Source: Microbacterium sediminis | GTDB lineage: Bacteria > Actinomycetota > Actinomycetes > Actinomycetales > Microbacteriaceae | NCBI RefSeq assembly: GCF_004564075.1 | Contig: NZ_CP038256.1 | Location: 1,426,001-1,490,000 of the forward strand | Direction of reading: 5' to 3' | Length of the DNA: 64,000 nt | Shown: piece after piece, positions 1 to 7,316 of the stretch | Numbering within the stretch: the stretch's first letter is position 1 | Layout of the letters: each line of letters starts with the position of its first letter | The notes under the pieces: generated by a model | What the model saw: the letters and a program-made list of their open reading frames with translations, nothing else | Told to the model about the DNA's origin: nothing | Database searches by the model: none | Made by a program: the position numbers and the translations under genes

Positions 1-14
1 GAAAGGAACCCCCC

Positions 15-242
15 ATGGCCAAGAAGCTGCTCGAGACCAGCGGGCTCGTGTGCCCCTTCCCCCTCGTCGAGGCGAAGGAGGCGATCGCCCAGCTGGATAC
101 GGGCGACGAGCTCGTCATCACGTTCGACTGCACGCAGGCGACCGAGACCATCCCCCAGTGGGCCGCCGAGAGCGGCTACCCCGTCACGGCGTTCGACCGG
201 GTGGGCGACGCCGCGTGGACGATCACGGTCCAGAAGGCCTGA
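15..242 (+). CDS. TusA/SirA-like sulfur-carrier family protein
   Basis: A 75-residue protein of the TusA/YedF/SirA family, normally about 75-85 residues. These proteins carry persulfide sulfur on a cysteine in a CPxP motif near the N-terminus. The motif is visible as LVCPFPLVEAKEAI at about residues 11-24, so Cys13 is the probable sulfur carrier. The ATG at 15 has a GAAAGGAA ribosome-binding site at the very start of the window. The stop abuts the stop of the convergent LOG-family gene with no intergenic base. The upstream partner lies outside the window, so whether it serves tRNA thiolation, molybdoenzyme maturation or membrane sulfur import cannot be said. Confidence 0.85.
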   Translation: MAKKLLETSGLVCPFPLVEAKEAIAQLDTGDELVITFDCTQATETIPQWAAESGYPVTAFDRVGDAAWTITVQKA

Positions 243-848
243 TCAGCGCAGCGTCGCCGACGGTGCCGACTGCTCGGGCCACTTCGGCGCCGGCGGGGTC
301 CAGGCGAGGAATCGGTCGATCAGCACATCGGGATCGGTGACGACGAGGAGCCCCTCGCGAAAGGCCTCGGCCACGAAGCCCTCCTCGACGAGCTTGTCGA
401 GCATCGCGAGCGCCGGCTGCCAGAATCCGTCGACGTCGTACAGCGCGATCGGCTTGTCGTGGATGCCGAGCTGCAGCCACGTCCACGCCTCGAAGAACTC
501 CTCGAGCGTGCCGACCCCACCCGGCAGCGCGACGAAGCCGTCGGCGAGATCGGCCATCCGCATCTTGCGGGCGTGCATGTCGGGCACCACCTCGAACGCG
601 CTGAGGTCGTCGTGCGCGATCTCCTTGTTCAGGAGCGCCTCGGGCATGACCCCGATGACCTCTCCCCCGGCCTCGCGCGCCGCCGTGGCGACCGCGCCCA
701 TGAGGCCCACGTTGCCGCCGCCGTACACGAGGCCGATCCCGCGCTCGGCGATCCGGGTGCCGACGGCGTGCGCGGCGCGCAGGTACGCCTCTCCCCTGCC
801 GGGAGACGATCCGGTGAAGACGGTGATGCGCTCGAGCTCGTGTGGCAC
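243..848 (-). CDS. LOG-family protein (Rossmann-fold nucleotide 5'-monophosphate phosphoribohydrolase type)
   Basis: A 201-residue protein with the LOG-family signature PGGVGTLEE at about residues 109-117, plus GGGNVGLMG near residues 43-51 for nucleotide phosphate binding. Characterised members hydrolyse cytokinin riboside 5'-monophosphates or related nucleotides to free base and ribose 5-phosphate. The length is typical of the bacterial family. The GTG at 848 is chosen because TAGGCT lies six bases upstream at 855-860, the pattern of a leaderless transcript. No cytokinin-related neighbour is visible, so the physiological substrate is unknown. Confidence 0.9.
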   Translation of the reverse strand: MPHELERITVFTGSSPGRGEAYLRAAHAVGTRIAERGIGLVYGGGNVGLMGAVATAAREAGGEVIGVMPEALLNKEIAHDDLSAFEVVPDMHARKMRMADLADGFVALPGGVGTLEEFFEAWTWLQLGIHDKPIALYDVDGFWQPALAMLDKLVEEGFVAEAFREGLLVVTDPDVLIDRFLAWTPPAPKWPEQSAPSATLR

Positions 849-854
849 CCGACC

Positions 855-860
855 AGCCTA
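855..860 (-). promoter_or_regulatory. -10 element TAGGCT of the LOG-family gene
   Basis: TAGGCT on the minus strand, six bases before the GTG start at 848. This implies a leaderless or nearly leaderless mRNA. No good -35 box is seen. Confidence 0.55.
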
Positions 861-941
861 TGTCGGGGCTCGGGCGGGGAGCGCCGCGGCCCGGGCGTAT
901 CGTGGACGGGTGATGAGCCACGAACGTATGCCGGACGACGC

Positions 942-1862
942 ATGATCGCGGTGCTCACGGGATACGCGGTCGTCGGGCTGGCCATCTTCACCGGCTACGT
1001 CATCGGGCGCATCGATCTGCTGGGCGAGCACGCCCGCTACGTGCTCAGCCGCCTCACGTTCTTCGTGCTGAGCCCGTTCCTGCTCTTCGTCGTGCTGGCC
1101 GAGGCCGACGTGACGGTGCTGTTCTCGGCGCTGCTGCCCGTCTCGCTGCTGGCCGCGGTGATCATGTTCCTGCTCTACGCGCTCATCTCGCGGCTCGTGC
1201 TGCATCGCCCGCTCGGGGCCACGGTCATCGGCTCGCTGGGGTCGGGCTACGTCAACGGCAACAACATCGGCCTGCCGATCGCCACCTACCTGCTCGGCAG
1301 CGGCGCCTACTCGGCCCCGATCATCCTCATCCAGCTGCTGCTGTTCACGCCGATCGTCCTCGCCCTGCTCGACGCGATCTCGTCGGGCAGCACGGAGATC
1401 CGCCTGATCATCCGCCGCACCCTGCGCAACCCGATGATCATCGGGGCGCTGCTCGGAACCATCGTCGCCTTCACCGGGGCGGAGCTGCCGCCGATCGTCA
1501 TGGACCCCGCGCGCCTCATCGCCGACGCGGGCATCCCGATCCTCCTCATCAGCTTCGGCATGTCGCTGCACGGGCAGAAGGTGCTCACCACCCACGGCAC
1601 GCGCGCCGACGTCGTCATCGCCACGGGGTTCAAGCTGCTGCTCATGCCGGTGGTCGCGTGGGCGCTCGGGCGGTTCGCCTTCGGGATGACCGGGCACGAC
1701 CTGCTGGCGGTGACCGTCATGGCGGCGCTCCCGAGCGCGCAGAACGTCTTCAACTACTCCCAGCGCTACGACGTCGGCGAGACGCTCGCGCGCGACACCG
1801 TCTTCCTCACGACGATCGGCTGCATCCCGGTGATCTTCGCCGTCGTGCTCATCCTCGGCTGA
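942..1862 (+). CDS. AEC-family (auxin efflux carrier-type) transporter
   Basis: A 306-residue integral membrane protein with about ten hydrophobic segments in the AEC arrangement. It opens with IAVLTGYAVVGLAIFTGYVIG, contains the conserved NGNNIGLPIATYLLG segment at about residues 104-118, and ends with GCIPVIFAVVLILG. AEC members are secondary carriers of organic acids, malonate or similar anions; the substrate cannot be read from sequence. The ATG at 942 is chosen because it begins immediately before the first membrane segment; the open frame extends further upstream only as antisense shadow over the LOG gene. The 3' end overlaps the convergent DedA gene by 14 bases. Confidence 0.88.
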   Translation: MIAVLTGYAVVGLAIFTGYVIGRIDLLGEHARYVLSRLTFFVLSPFLLFVVLAEADVTVLFSALLPVSLLAAVIMFLLYALISRLVLHRPLGATVIGSLGSGYVNGNNIGLPIATYLLGSGAYSAPIILIQLLLFTPIVLALLDAISSGSTEIRLIIRRTLRNPMIIGALLGTIVAFTGAELPPIVMDPARLIADAGIPILLISFGMSLHGQKVLTTHGTRADVVIATGFKLLLMPVVAWALGRFAFGMTGHDLLAVTVMAALPSAQNVFNYSQRYDVGETLARDTVFLTTIGCIPVIFAVVLILG

Positions 1863-2496
1863 CGGTCGCGAGCTCCGCGGCGGCCGGCTCGGCCGGCTCA
1901 CGCCGCGCCCGCCGCCGGGCGCTCACGCGATCGATGACGATGCCGATGAGGAGCGCCAGCGCCACGCCGATGGCCGCCCCGACGAGCGGGTTGGCCTCGA
2001 ACCACATCCCGGCGATCGTTCCGATCGCCACCGAGTATGCGGCCCACGTCACCGCCGCCACCGCGGACGCGGCGACGAAGCGGCGGCGCGGATAGCCGGT
2101 GGCGCCCGCGGTGAGGTTCACGGCGATCCGACCGACCGGGATGTACCGCGCGATGAGGATGAGCGACGTGCCGCGCTGCTCGAGCGATCGTCGCGCCCAG
2201 CCGATCGCGGCCGAGGCACGACCGCCGCGCATCCACCGGAAGCGATCGGTGCCGATCCGGCGTCCCAGCAGGTACGTGAGGTTGTCGCCCGCGAAGGCCC
2301 CGAGGGCGGCCGCGAGGCCGATGAGCACGGCGTGGGGCGTGCCGGTGGCGGCGCCGATGGCCGCGGCGGCGACGACGATCGTCTCGCTCGGCATGGGCGG
2401 GAAGAAGCCGTCGACGGCCGCGACGACGAGTGCGACGAGGTAGATCCACGGCGACGCGGCCAGGCTCAGCAGCGCCTCGGCGATCTGTTCCATCAC
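1849..2496 (-). CDS. DedA-family membrane protein
   Basis: A 215-residue DedA-superfamily (VTT/SNARE-associated domain) protein. It shows the conserved N-terminal VDGFFPPMPSETIV at about residues 29-42 and the central GDNLTYLLGRRIG segment. There is a basic cytoplasmic helix around LARYIPVGRIAVNLTAGATG (the F/Y-x-x-R-x-x-P-x-x-R-type motif appears as RYIPVGR). DedA proteins act in the membrane on lipid-carrier or lipid transport and on envelope homeostasis; several recycle undecaprenyl phosphate or phosphatidylethanolamine. The first two codons are both Met, so the start could be 2496 or 2493. It overlaps the convergent AEC gene by 14 bases. Confidence 0.9.
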   Translation of the reverse strand: MMEQIAEALLSLAASPWIYLVALVVAAVDGFFPPMPSETIVVAAAAIGAATGTPHAVLIGLAAALGAFAGDNLTYLLGRRIGTDRFRWMRGGRASAAIGWARRSLEQRGTSLILIARYIPVGRIAVNLTAGATGYPRRRFVAASAVAAVTWAAYSVAIGTIAGMWFEANPLVGAAIGVALALLIGIVIDRVSARRRARREPAEPAAAELATVSRG

Positions 2497-2514
2497 GATG
2501 TGCTCCTCATTCCC

Positions 2515-3834
2515 TCAGCGATCGCGGACCGCGCGGCCGGCTGGTATGCGGGCGGCAGGTGCATGCCTCCGGTGGATATCCCCCGCCCGCGCGCGGGTGA
2601 GGCGCAGCGCCAGGAGCATCACGCCGGCGCTGAGCGCGGCGACGGGGCCGCTAAGGCCGAGCACGAAGATGAGCGCCACGGCCACGACGGCGAGGATCGC
2701 GGCGGCGGCGGCGCGCAGGCCCCCCGCCGCCGGACCGAACGCGCCGCGCTCGAACCGGCCCGCCAGCAGGGTGACGGCCGCGACGGCGACCCCCGCCGCC
2801 ACGAGCCACGCGGGGCGCGTCAGCCACCAGGCGCCCGTCGACGGCGCCGGGAGGTCGAGGGCGCCGGCGATGCCGAGGAGCGCGAGGACGCCGGCCAGGC
2901 CGATGAGGACCGGCATGTGCCAGAGGTAGATCGTCATCGCCCGGTCGCCGATCGCGTCGATCCACGACGCCACGCGCGGGACCGCGGCCAGGCGGCGCAG
3001 GGCCGGCTGCAGCAGCGAGAACAGCATCACCTGCGCCGTGGCCAGCAGCACGAGCGCCAGCGTGGGCGGGTTGAGGTTGACGTACATGTCGGGCGAGTAC
3101 GGCCCGGCGCTCGTCAGCAGCGCGAGCAGGCCGAGGGCGCCGGCGGTGGCGGCCGCGCGCGCGTCGGCCGGGATGCGCGCGAGCACGCCGTCGCCGAGCA
3201 GGAAGCCCAGCTGCTGCACGAGCAGCCACACGGCGGCGAGGCCCAGGAAGCCGATCGCCTCCACCCCGGTGGCCAGCCGCGCGGCGTCGATCGCGATCAC
3301 GGCGAGCAGCGGTCCGGCCACACCCCAGGCGGGGCGGCGCTCGTGGAGGGCGACCATGGCGGGAACGAGGGCCTGCACGAGGGCGAAGACGCCGAGGAAC
3401 CACAGCGGCTGCGACATGCGGAACCCCGCGACGGCCACGATCTCGGCCGGCACGCCCGCCAGGCCGAGAGCGACGAGGCCCGCGCCCATGACGGCCATCG
3501 CCACGACGGCGGGGGCGAGCAGGCGCCGGATGCGGCCCGAGGCGAACTGCCCCGCCGTCTCGCCTCGGGCGCGAGCGCGGCGCCACGCGCCGACCGCGGT
3601 CGCACCGCCGGCCAGGAAGAACAGCGGCATCATCTGCACGAACCAGCTCACCGGCGCGAACCACTCGGTGTCCATGGCGTTCTCGAACACGGGCATTCCG
3701 CCCGAGACGGTCACCCCCACCATGAGGGCGTGCACGAGCACGACGAGCACGGTGCAGGCGGCGCGCAGCAGGTCGAGGCTGCGGTCGCGCCCGGTGACGG
3801 CGGCGAGCGTCGGGGCGGGTGAGAGGGTGGTCAT
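2515..3834 (-). CDS. acyltransferase-3 family membrane protein
   Basis: A 439-residue polytopic membrane protein of the acyltransferase-3 (OafA/NodX-like) superfamily. The N-terminal RDRSLDLLRAACTVLVVLVH is the usual opening helix with its arginine and active-site-region histidine. About ten further membrane helices follow. Family members move acetyl or other acyl groups onto extracytoplasmic carbohydrates or lipids. The ATG at 3834 follows GAGGAGA by six bases, which favours it over the longer open frame to 3894. Two palindromes at 3889-3908 and 3921-3940 sit upstream, between it and the response regulator gene. Regulation by that two-component system is therefore likely. Confidence 0.88.
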   Translation of the reverse strand: MTTLSPAPTLAAVTGRDRSLDLLRAACTVLVVLVHALMVGVTVSGGMPVFENAMDTEWFAPVSWFVQMMPLFFLAGGATAVGAWRRARARGETAGQFASGRIRRLLAPAVVAMAVMGAGLVALGLAGVPAEIVAVAGFRMSQPLWFLGVFALVQALVPAMVALHERRPAWGVAGPLLAVIAIDAARLATGVEAIGFLGLAAVWLLVQQLGFLLGDGVLARIPADARAAATAGALGLLALLTSAGPYSPDMYVNLNPPTLALVLLATAQVMLFSLLQPALRRLAAVPRVASWIDAIGDRAMTIYLWHMPVLIGLAGVLALLGIAGALDLPAPSTGAWWLTRPAWLVAAGVAVAAVTLLAGRFERGAFGPAAGGLRAAAAAILAVVAVALIFVLGLSGPVAALSAGVMLLALRLTRARAGDIHRRHAPAARIPAGRAVRDR

Positions 3835-3861
3835 CGTGTCTCCTCGGTCGGCTACCGGGAG

Positions 3862-3867
3862 ACCGTA
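3862..3867 (-). promoter_or_regulatory. candidate -10 element TACGGT of the acyltransferase gene
   Basis: TACGGT on the minus strand, centred 34 bases downstream of the centre of the palindrome at 3889-3908. At the sensor kinase operon the equivalent distance is 33 bases. The palindrome would thus occupy the -35 region, as for an activator site. Confidence 0.45.
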
Positions 3868-3888
3868 CGAGCCGGGCGGGCGGCGGCG

Positions 3889-3908
3889 GATCACTCCACG
3901 GAGTGATC
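3889..3908 (-). promoter_or_regulatory. palindromic operator candidate for the adjacent two-component system, site A
   Basis: Sequence seen: nine-base arms GATCACTCC and GGAGTGATC around AC. It matches 18 of 20 positions of the palindrome in front of the sensor kinase operon (5836-5855 part), and the two differences are compensatory, keeping the symmetry. No T-tract follows on either strand, which argues against a terminator. Binding by the response regulator is inference. Confidence 0.65.
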
Positions 3909-3920
3909 GTGGGCGCCCCG

Positions 3921-3940
3921 CCTCATCCCGTGGGGTGAGG
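3921..3940 (-). promoter_or_regulatory. palindromic operator candidate, site B (degenerate)
   Basis: CCTCATCCC and GGGGTGAGG around GT, with one mismatch between arms. It lies just after the response regulator stop codon and 32 bases from site A, centre to centre, or about three helical turns. It may be a second, weaker regulator site or a hairpin after the two-component operon. Confidence 0.4.
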
Positions 3941-3944
3941 CCGG

Positions 3945-4619
3945 TCAGCCGGGCTGGACGAGGCCGGCGTCGTACGCCGTGATGACCAGCTGCACGCGGT
4001 CGCGCGCATCGAGCTTCTGCAGCAGCTTGCTCACGTGCGTCTTGACCGTCTGCTCGCCGATGAACAGCTCGCGCGCGATCTCGCCGTTGGCCAGGCCGCG
4101 CCCGACGAGCACGAGCACCTCGCGCTCGCGATCGGTCAGCGCGTTCAGGCGCAGCTCCGCCCGCCGCGGCGCGGCCGGCTGAGCGGCGAACCGCTCGATG
4201 AAGCGCCTCGTCACGCTGGGCGCCAGCAGCGCCTCGCCCGCGGCCACGACCCGCACCGCCTGGGTGAGCTCCTCCGGCAGCGCGTCCTTGAGGAGGAAGC
4301 CGCTGGCGCCGGCGCGCAGGGCGTCGTAGACGTACTCGTCGATGTCGAACGTCGTCAGCATCACGATCCGCGGCACGTGCGGCAGCGGCCGCTCCGGCTG
4401 CAGGATCCGGCGCGTGGCCTCGATGCCGTCGCGCTCCGGCATGCGCACGTCCATGAGGATCACGTCGGGGCGCAGCTCGCGGGCCAGGCGCTCGGCCTCC
4501 ACGCCGTCGCGCGCCTGACCGACCACGCGGATGCCGTCCTGCGCGTCGAGCAGCGCCGCGAAACCGGCCCGCACCATCGCCTGGTCGTCGGCGATGAGCA
4601 CCGTGATCCGATCGGTCAT
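3945..4619 (-). CDS. NarL/LuxR-type response regulator
   Basis: A 224-residue two-domain response regulator. The receiver domain spans residues 1-120, with the acidic pair DD at 11-12, phosphoacceptor Asp57 in ILMDVRMPERDG, and the conserved Thr/Lys positions in MLTTFD and FLLKD. The C-terminal LuxR helix-turn-helix runs from LTDREREVLVLVGRGLANGE through TVKTHVSKLLQKL at about residues 155-215. The ATG at 4619 overlaps the stop of the sensor kinase gene (ATGA), so the two are translated as a coupled pair. Palindromes between this gene and the acyltransferase gene, and another in front of the kinase gene, are the obvious candidate binding sites. Confidence 0.93.
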   Translation of the reverse strand: MTDRITVLIADDQAMVRAGFAALLDAQDGIRVVGQARDGVEAERLARELRPDVILMDVRMPERDGIEATRRILQPERPLPHVPRIVMLTTFDIDEYVYDALRAGASGFLLKDALPEELTQAVRVVAAGEALLAPSVTRRFIERFAAQPAAPRRAELRLNALTDREREVLVLVGRGLANGEIARELFIGEQTVKTHVSKLLQKLDARDRVQLVITAYDAGLVQPG

Positions 4620-5803
4620 GATCCCTCCCGGGGCGCGAGCGGCAGCAAGGCGGCCACGCGGAAGCCGCCCGACGGCGTGGGACGGGCCTCCAGCCGCCCG
4701 CCGAGGATCGCCGCGCGCTCCCGCATGCCGATCAGCCCGTGCCCGGCGCCGTTCGTGCGGGTGCCCGCCGGCGCGGGCGGCGACGAATTGGTGATCTCGA
4801 GGCGCAGGTCGGTGCCGTCGCTCCACAGGCGCGCCTCCACGCCCGTGCCCGGCGCGTGGCGCACCGCGTTGCTGATCGCCTCCTGCACGATGCGGTAGGC
4901 GGCGATCCCCGTGGCGGTCGAGACCGGTTCGGTCACCTCGCGCTCGAGGCGGATTGCGGCGCCCGCGCGGCGGGCCTCGGCGACGAGCGCCGGGATGTCG
5001 TCGATGCCGGGCTGGGGCACGAGGGCGGCCGGCTCGTCGCCGCGGAGCGCGCCCAGCAGCTGCCGCATCTCGGCCAGCGAGGTGCGGGCCGAGCGGGCGA
5101 TGTCGTCGAACTCGGCGGCGGCCTCGTCGGGCAGCGCCGCGAGCCGGTAGCGCGCGGAGGTCGCCTGCACCTGGATGAGCGAGAGCCCGTGCGCGACGAC
5201 ATCGTGCAGCTCGCGGGCGATCCGCTGGCGCTCCTCGGCGACCAGCCGGCGCTCGTGCTCCTCGGCGCTCGTCTCGCGCTCGCGCGCCAGCTGACCGGCG
5301 ATCCGCACGCGCTCGGCCAGCAGCAGCCCCACCACCCACGCGGCCGCCCCGATCGACAGCGCCACGATCACGTCGGCCAGCGCGTCGCCGCGCGGCAGTG
5401 CCAGGGCCGAGACCAGCAGGCCGGGCACGAGCAGCGCCGCCGCGCCGCCCCAGGCTCCGCGCGCGGTCGTCACGATCCCCACGAGCAGGGCGAGCGCGAT
5501 GATCCCGGTCACGGCCCAGGGCCACGGCGGCCCGGCCGGCGCCGGGAACACCCGCAGCGCGAACGACGCCACCGTGAACGCCCCGACGGCCGCGGCCGGG
5601 AAGCGCCAGGCCGCGACGAGCGCGGCGCCCTGCACGGCCGTGAGCAGGAGCGCGAAGACGACCGGCACGTCGTAGAAGACGGCCTCCAGCGGCGCCGACA
5701 CGGCGACCAGCGCCACCGCGGCGATCGACGCCCCGAGATACCACAGGCGTCGCGCGCGCGACCCGCGCTCGAGCGATGCCGGCCGCGGCGGGAGGAAGGT
5801 CAT
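4616..5803 (-). CDS. sensor histidine kinase (HisKA_3 type)
   Basis: A 395-residue membrane histidine kinase. About five to six hydrophobic segments lie in residues 20-155, followed by a short linker. The HisKA_3 dimerisation box is ERQRIARELHDVVAHGLSLI, with phosphoacceptor His200. A C-terminal HATPase_c domain has the G-box GHGLIGMRERAAILGG. There is no extracellular sensor domain, as in intramembrane-sensing actinobacterial kinases that often respond to envelope stress. The ATG at 5803 is six bases after the -10-like CAGGAT at 5810-5815, so the transcript is probably leaderless. The gene is coupled to the response regulator by an ATGA overlap. Confidence 0.93.
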   Translation of the reverse strand: MTFLPPRPASLERGSRARRLWYLGASIAAVALVAVSAPLEAVFYDVPVVFALLLTAVQGAALVAAWRFPAAAVGAFTVASFALRVFPAPAGPPWPWAVTGIIALALLVGIVTTARGAWGGAAALLVPGLLVSALALPRGDALADVIVALSIGAAAWVVGLLLAERVRIAGQLARERETSAEEHERRLVAEERQRIARELHDVVAHGLSLIQVQATSARYRLAALPDEAAAEFDDIARSARTSLAEMRQLLGALRGDEPAALVPQPGIDDIPALVAEARRAGAAIRLEREVTEPVSTATGIAAYRIVQEAISNAVRHAPGTGVEARLWSDGTDLRLEITNSSPPAPAGTRTNGAGHGLIGMRERAAILGGRLEARPTPSGGFRVAALLPLAPREGS

Positions 5804-5809
5804 CCCGTC

Positions 5810-5815
5810 ATCCTG
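5810..5815 (-). promoter_or_regulatory. -10 element CAGGAT of the two-component operon
   Basis: CAGGAT on the minus strand, six bases before the kinase ATG. The palindrome 5833-5858 is centred 33 bases upstream of it, in the -35 position. Confidence 0.5.
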
Positions 5816-5832
5816 ACACCGCGCGCCCGCGG

Positions 5833-5858
5833 GCGGATCCCTCCACGGAGGGATCCGC
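5833..5858 (-). promoter_or_regulatory. palindromic operator candidate in front of the two-component operon
   Basis: Twelve-base arms GCGGATCCCTCC and GGAGGGATCCGC around AC: a perfect 26-base dyad between the SDR gene and the kinase gene. Its core CTCCACGGAG is identical to that of site A at 3889-3908. It could also act as a hairpin after the SDR gene, but no T-tract follows. Its position over the -35 region favours activator binding and autoregulation (inference). Confidence 0.65.
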
Positions 5859-5863
5859 GACGG

Positions 5864-6631
5864 TCACTCGGCGACGAACCCGGAGATGTCGCCGACGATG
5901 CGCTCGTTGTTGGCCGGCACGGGGTCGACGGCCGCCCGGGCGATCTCGGCCGCGAACTCGGCGACGTTGTAGAGCTTGCCCGCCTCCTCGCGGCGCGAGG
6001 CGATCGCCCCGGGGTTGGCCCGCTCCAGCAGCGTGGCGGTGATCGTGCCCTCGATCATGTCGCCCGAGACGACGACGAACTCGATGCCGGCGGCCTCGAG
6101 GGCCGGGATGCGCTCGCGCAGCGCATCCTCGCCCGCGCGCTTGGACAGCGCCACCGGCTCGTACTCCGGCATGGTCGGCGTGGTGCGGATGAAGTGCGCC
6201 TGGTGGCTCGTCACGAAGACGACGCGCGAGCCCTCGCCGAGCAGGGGCAGGGCGGCGTCGAGCACGCCGAGCTGCGCGTCGCGGTTGAGCTTGAGCGCGT
6301 AGTCCTCGCCCATGCCCGACTCCATGCCGCCGGAGGCGTTGAGCACGAGGATGTCGAGAGACCCGAAGATGTCGCCGACGGCGCCCATCATCGAGGCCAC
6401 GGACTCGGCGTCGGTGAGGTCGGCGCCCACGACGAGCGTCTGCACGCCGTACTCGGCGTTCACCTCGGCGGCGAGCTTCTCGGCCCGCGGCGCCTTGTTG
6501 CGGAAGTTGATGACGACGTTCGCGCCGGCCTGAGCGAAGTACCGCACGGTGTCGGCGCCGATGCCGCGGGACGAACCCGTGACGAGGGCGGTCTTTCCGG
6601 CGAGCGTTCCGGGGGCGAGGGGCTGCGACAC
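5864..6631 (-). CDS. SDR-family oxidoreductase, atypical active site
   Basis: A 255-residue short-chain dehydrogenase/reductase. The cofactor motif TGSSRGIG is near residues 16-23, NFRNKAPRAEKLA suggests an NADP-type basic patch, and NASGG stands where NAGG usually does. The canonical YxxxK catalytic pair is not intact. The stretch reads YEPVALSKRAGEDAL, so Lys is kept but the residue four before it is Val, with a Tyr seven before. The GTG at 6631 is preferred because AGGAG precedes it by five bases; the longer frame upstream has proline-rich shadow-like sequence. Substrate unknown. The missing tyrosine may mean altered or lost catalysis. Confidence 0.8.
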   Translation of the reverse strand: MSQPLAPGTLAGKTALVTGSSRGIGADTVRYFAQAGANVVINFRNKAPRAEKLAAEVNAEYGVQTLVVGADLTDAESVASMMGAVGDIFGSLDILVLNASGGMESGMGEDYALKLNRDAQLGVLDAALPLLGEGSRVVFVTSHQAHFIRTTPTMPEYEPVALSKRAGEDALRERIPALEAAGIEFVVVSGDMIEGTITATLLERANPGAIASRREEAGKLYNVAEFAAEIARAAVDPVPANNERIVGDISGFVAE

Positions 6632-6821
6632 GTGAACTCCTGCGGTCGAGGGAGGGGACCTCCCGACATTAGCAAGCGGCGATGCGCGCCCCTCGGGCCC
6701 CGCGGACAACGGAACCGCGAATCCGTTGTCGATCCCGGCCAGCGGGCAGGGGTGCCCATGACGGCTCCCCCGCGGCGCGCCGTACCTGGATAGGGTGAGC
6801 ACAACGAGAGAGGGGGCTCAC

Positions 6822-7289
6822 TTGGATATCGCCGAGTACGCCTGGATCGGCTGGCTGGCGGTGATCGCGATCGTGCTCGTGATCGAGATGCTGTCGGGAG
6901 AGTTCACGTTCCTGATGATCTCGATCGGCGCCGCCGCCGGTCTCATCGCGTCGCTGGTGGGCGCGGAGATCTGGCTGCAGATCATCATCGCCGCCGTCGC
7001 GGCCGTCGCGCTGCTGCTGTTCCTGCGGCCGCCGCTGCTGCGCCGCCTGCGCAAGCCGCACGATCCCATGAAGTTCAACGTCGACGCGCTCCTCGGCATG
7101 CCGGGCACCGTGCAGCAGCCCGTCACGCCGATCGCCGGCGTCGTGAAGCTCGCCGACGGCCAGACCTGGTCGGCCCGCACGGCCATGGCGTCGGAGATCC
7201 CCGCGGGCGCCGTGGTCTACGTGCAGTCCGTCAAGGGCGCCCTCGTCTACGTGGGCGACCGCCCGCCCGCCATCGCCCCCACCGCCTGA
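6822..7289 (+). CDS. NfeD-family membrane protein
   Basis: A protein of about 155 residues with two or three N-terminal membrane segments (IGWLAVIAIVLVIEMLSGEF and IIIAAVAAVALLLFL). A C-terminal OB-fold-like domain carries the typical NfeD features LLGMPGTV and VKLADGQTWSART. Short NfeD proteins are partners of SPFH/stomatin proteins in membrane microdomains; the stomatin gene follows 27 bases downstream. The TTG at 6822 is chosen because GAGGGGG precedes it by about five bases. A GTG at 6795 in the same frame overlaps the -10-like TAGGGT at 6791-6796 and is less likely. Confidence 0.85.
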   Translation: MDIAEYAWIGWLAVIAIVLVIEMLSGEFTFLMISIGAAAGLIASLVGAEIWLQIIIAAVAAVALLLFLRPPLLRRLRKPHDPMKFNVDALLGMPGTVQQPVTPIAGVVKLADGQTWSARTAMASEIPAGAVVYVQSVKGALVYVGDRPPAIAPTA

Positions 7290-7316
7290 GCCACCCGGCC
7301 GAGAGAGAGAAACCAC

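Noticed and set aside
3889..5858. Paired palindromes as ends of an insertion element around the two-component genes
   Set aside because: Each copy is itself a palindrome placed at a promoter, no transposase or target duplication is present, and the genes between are ordinary.
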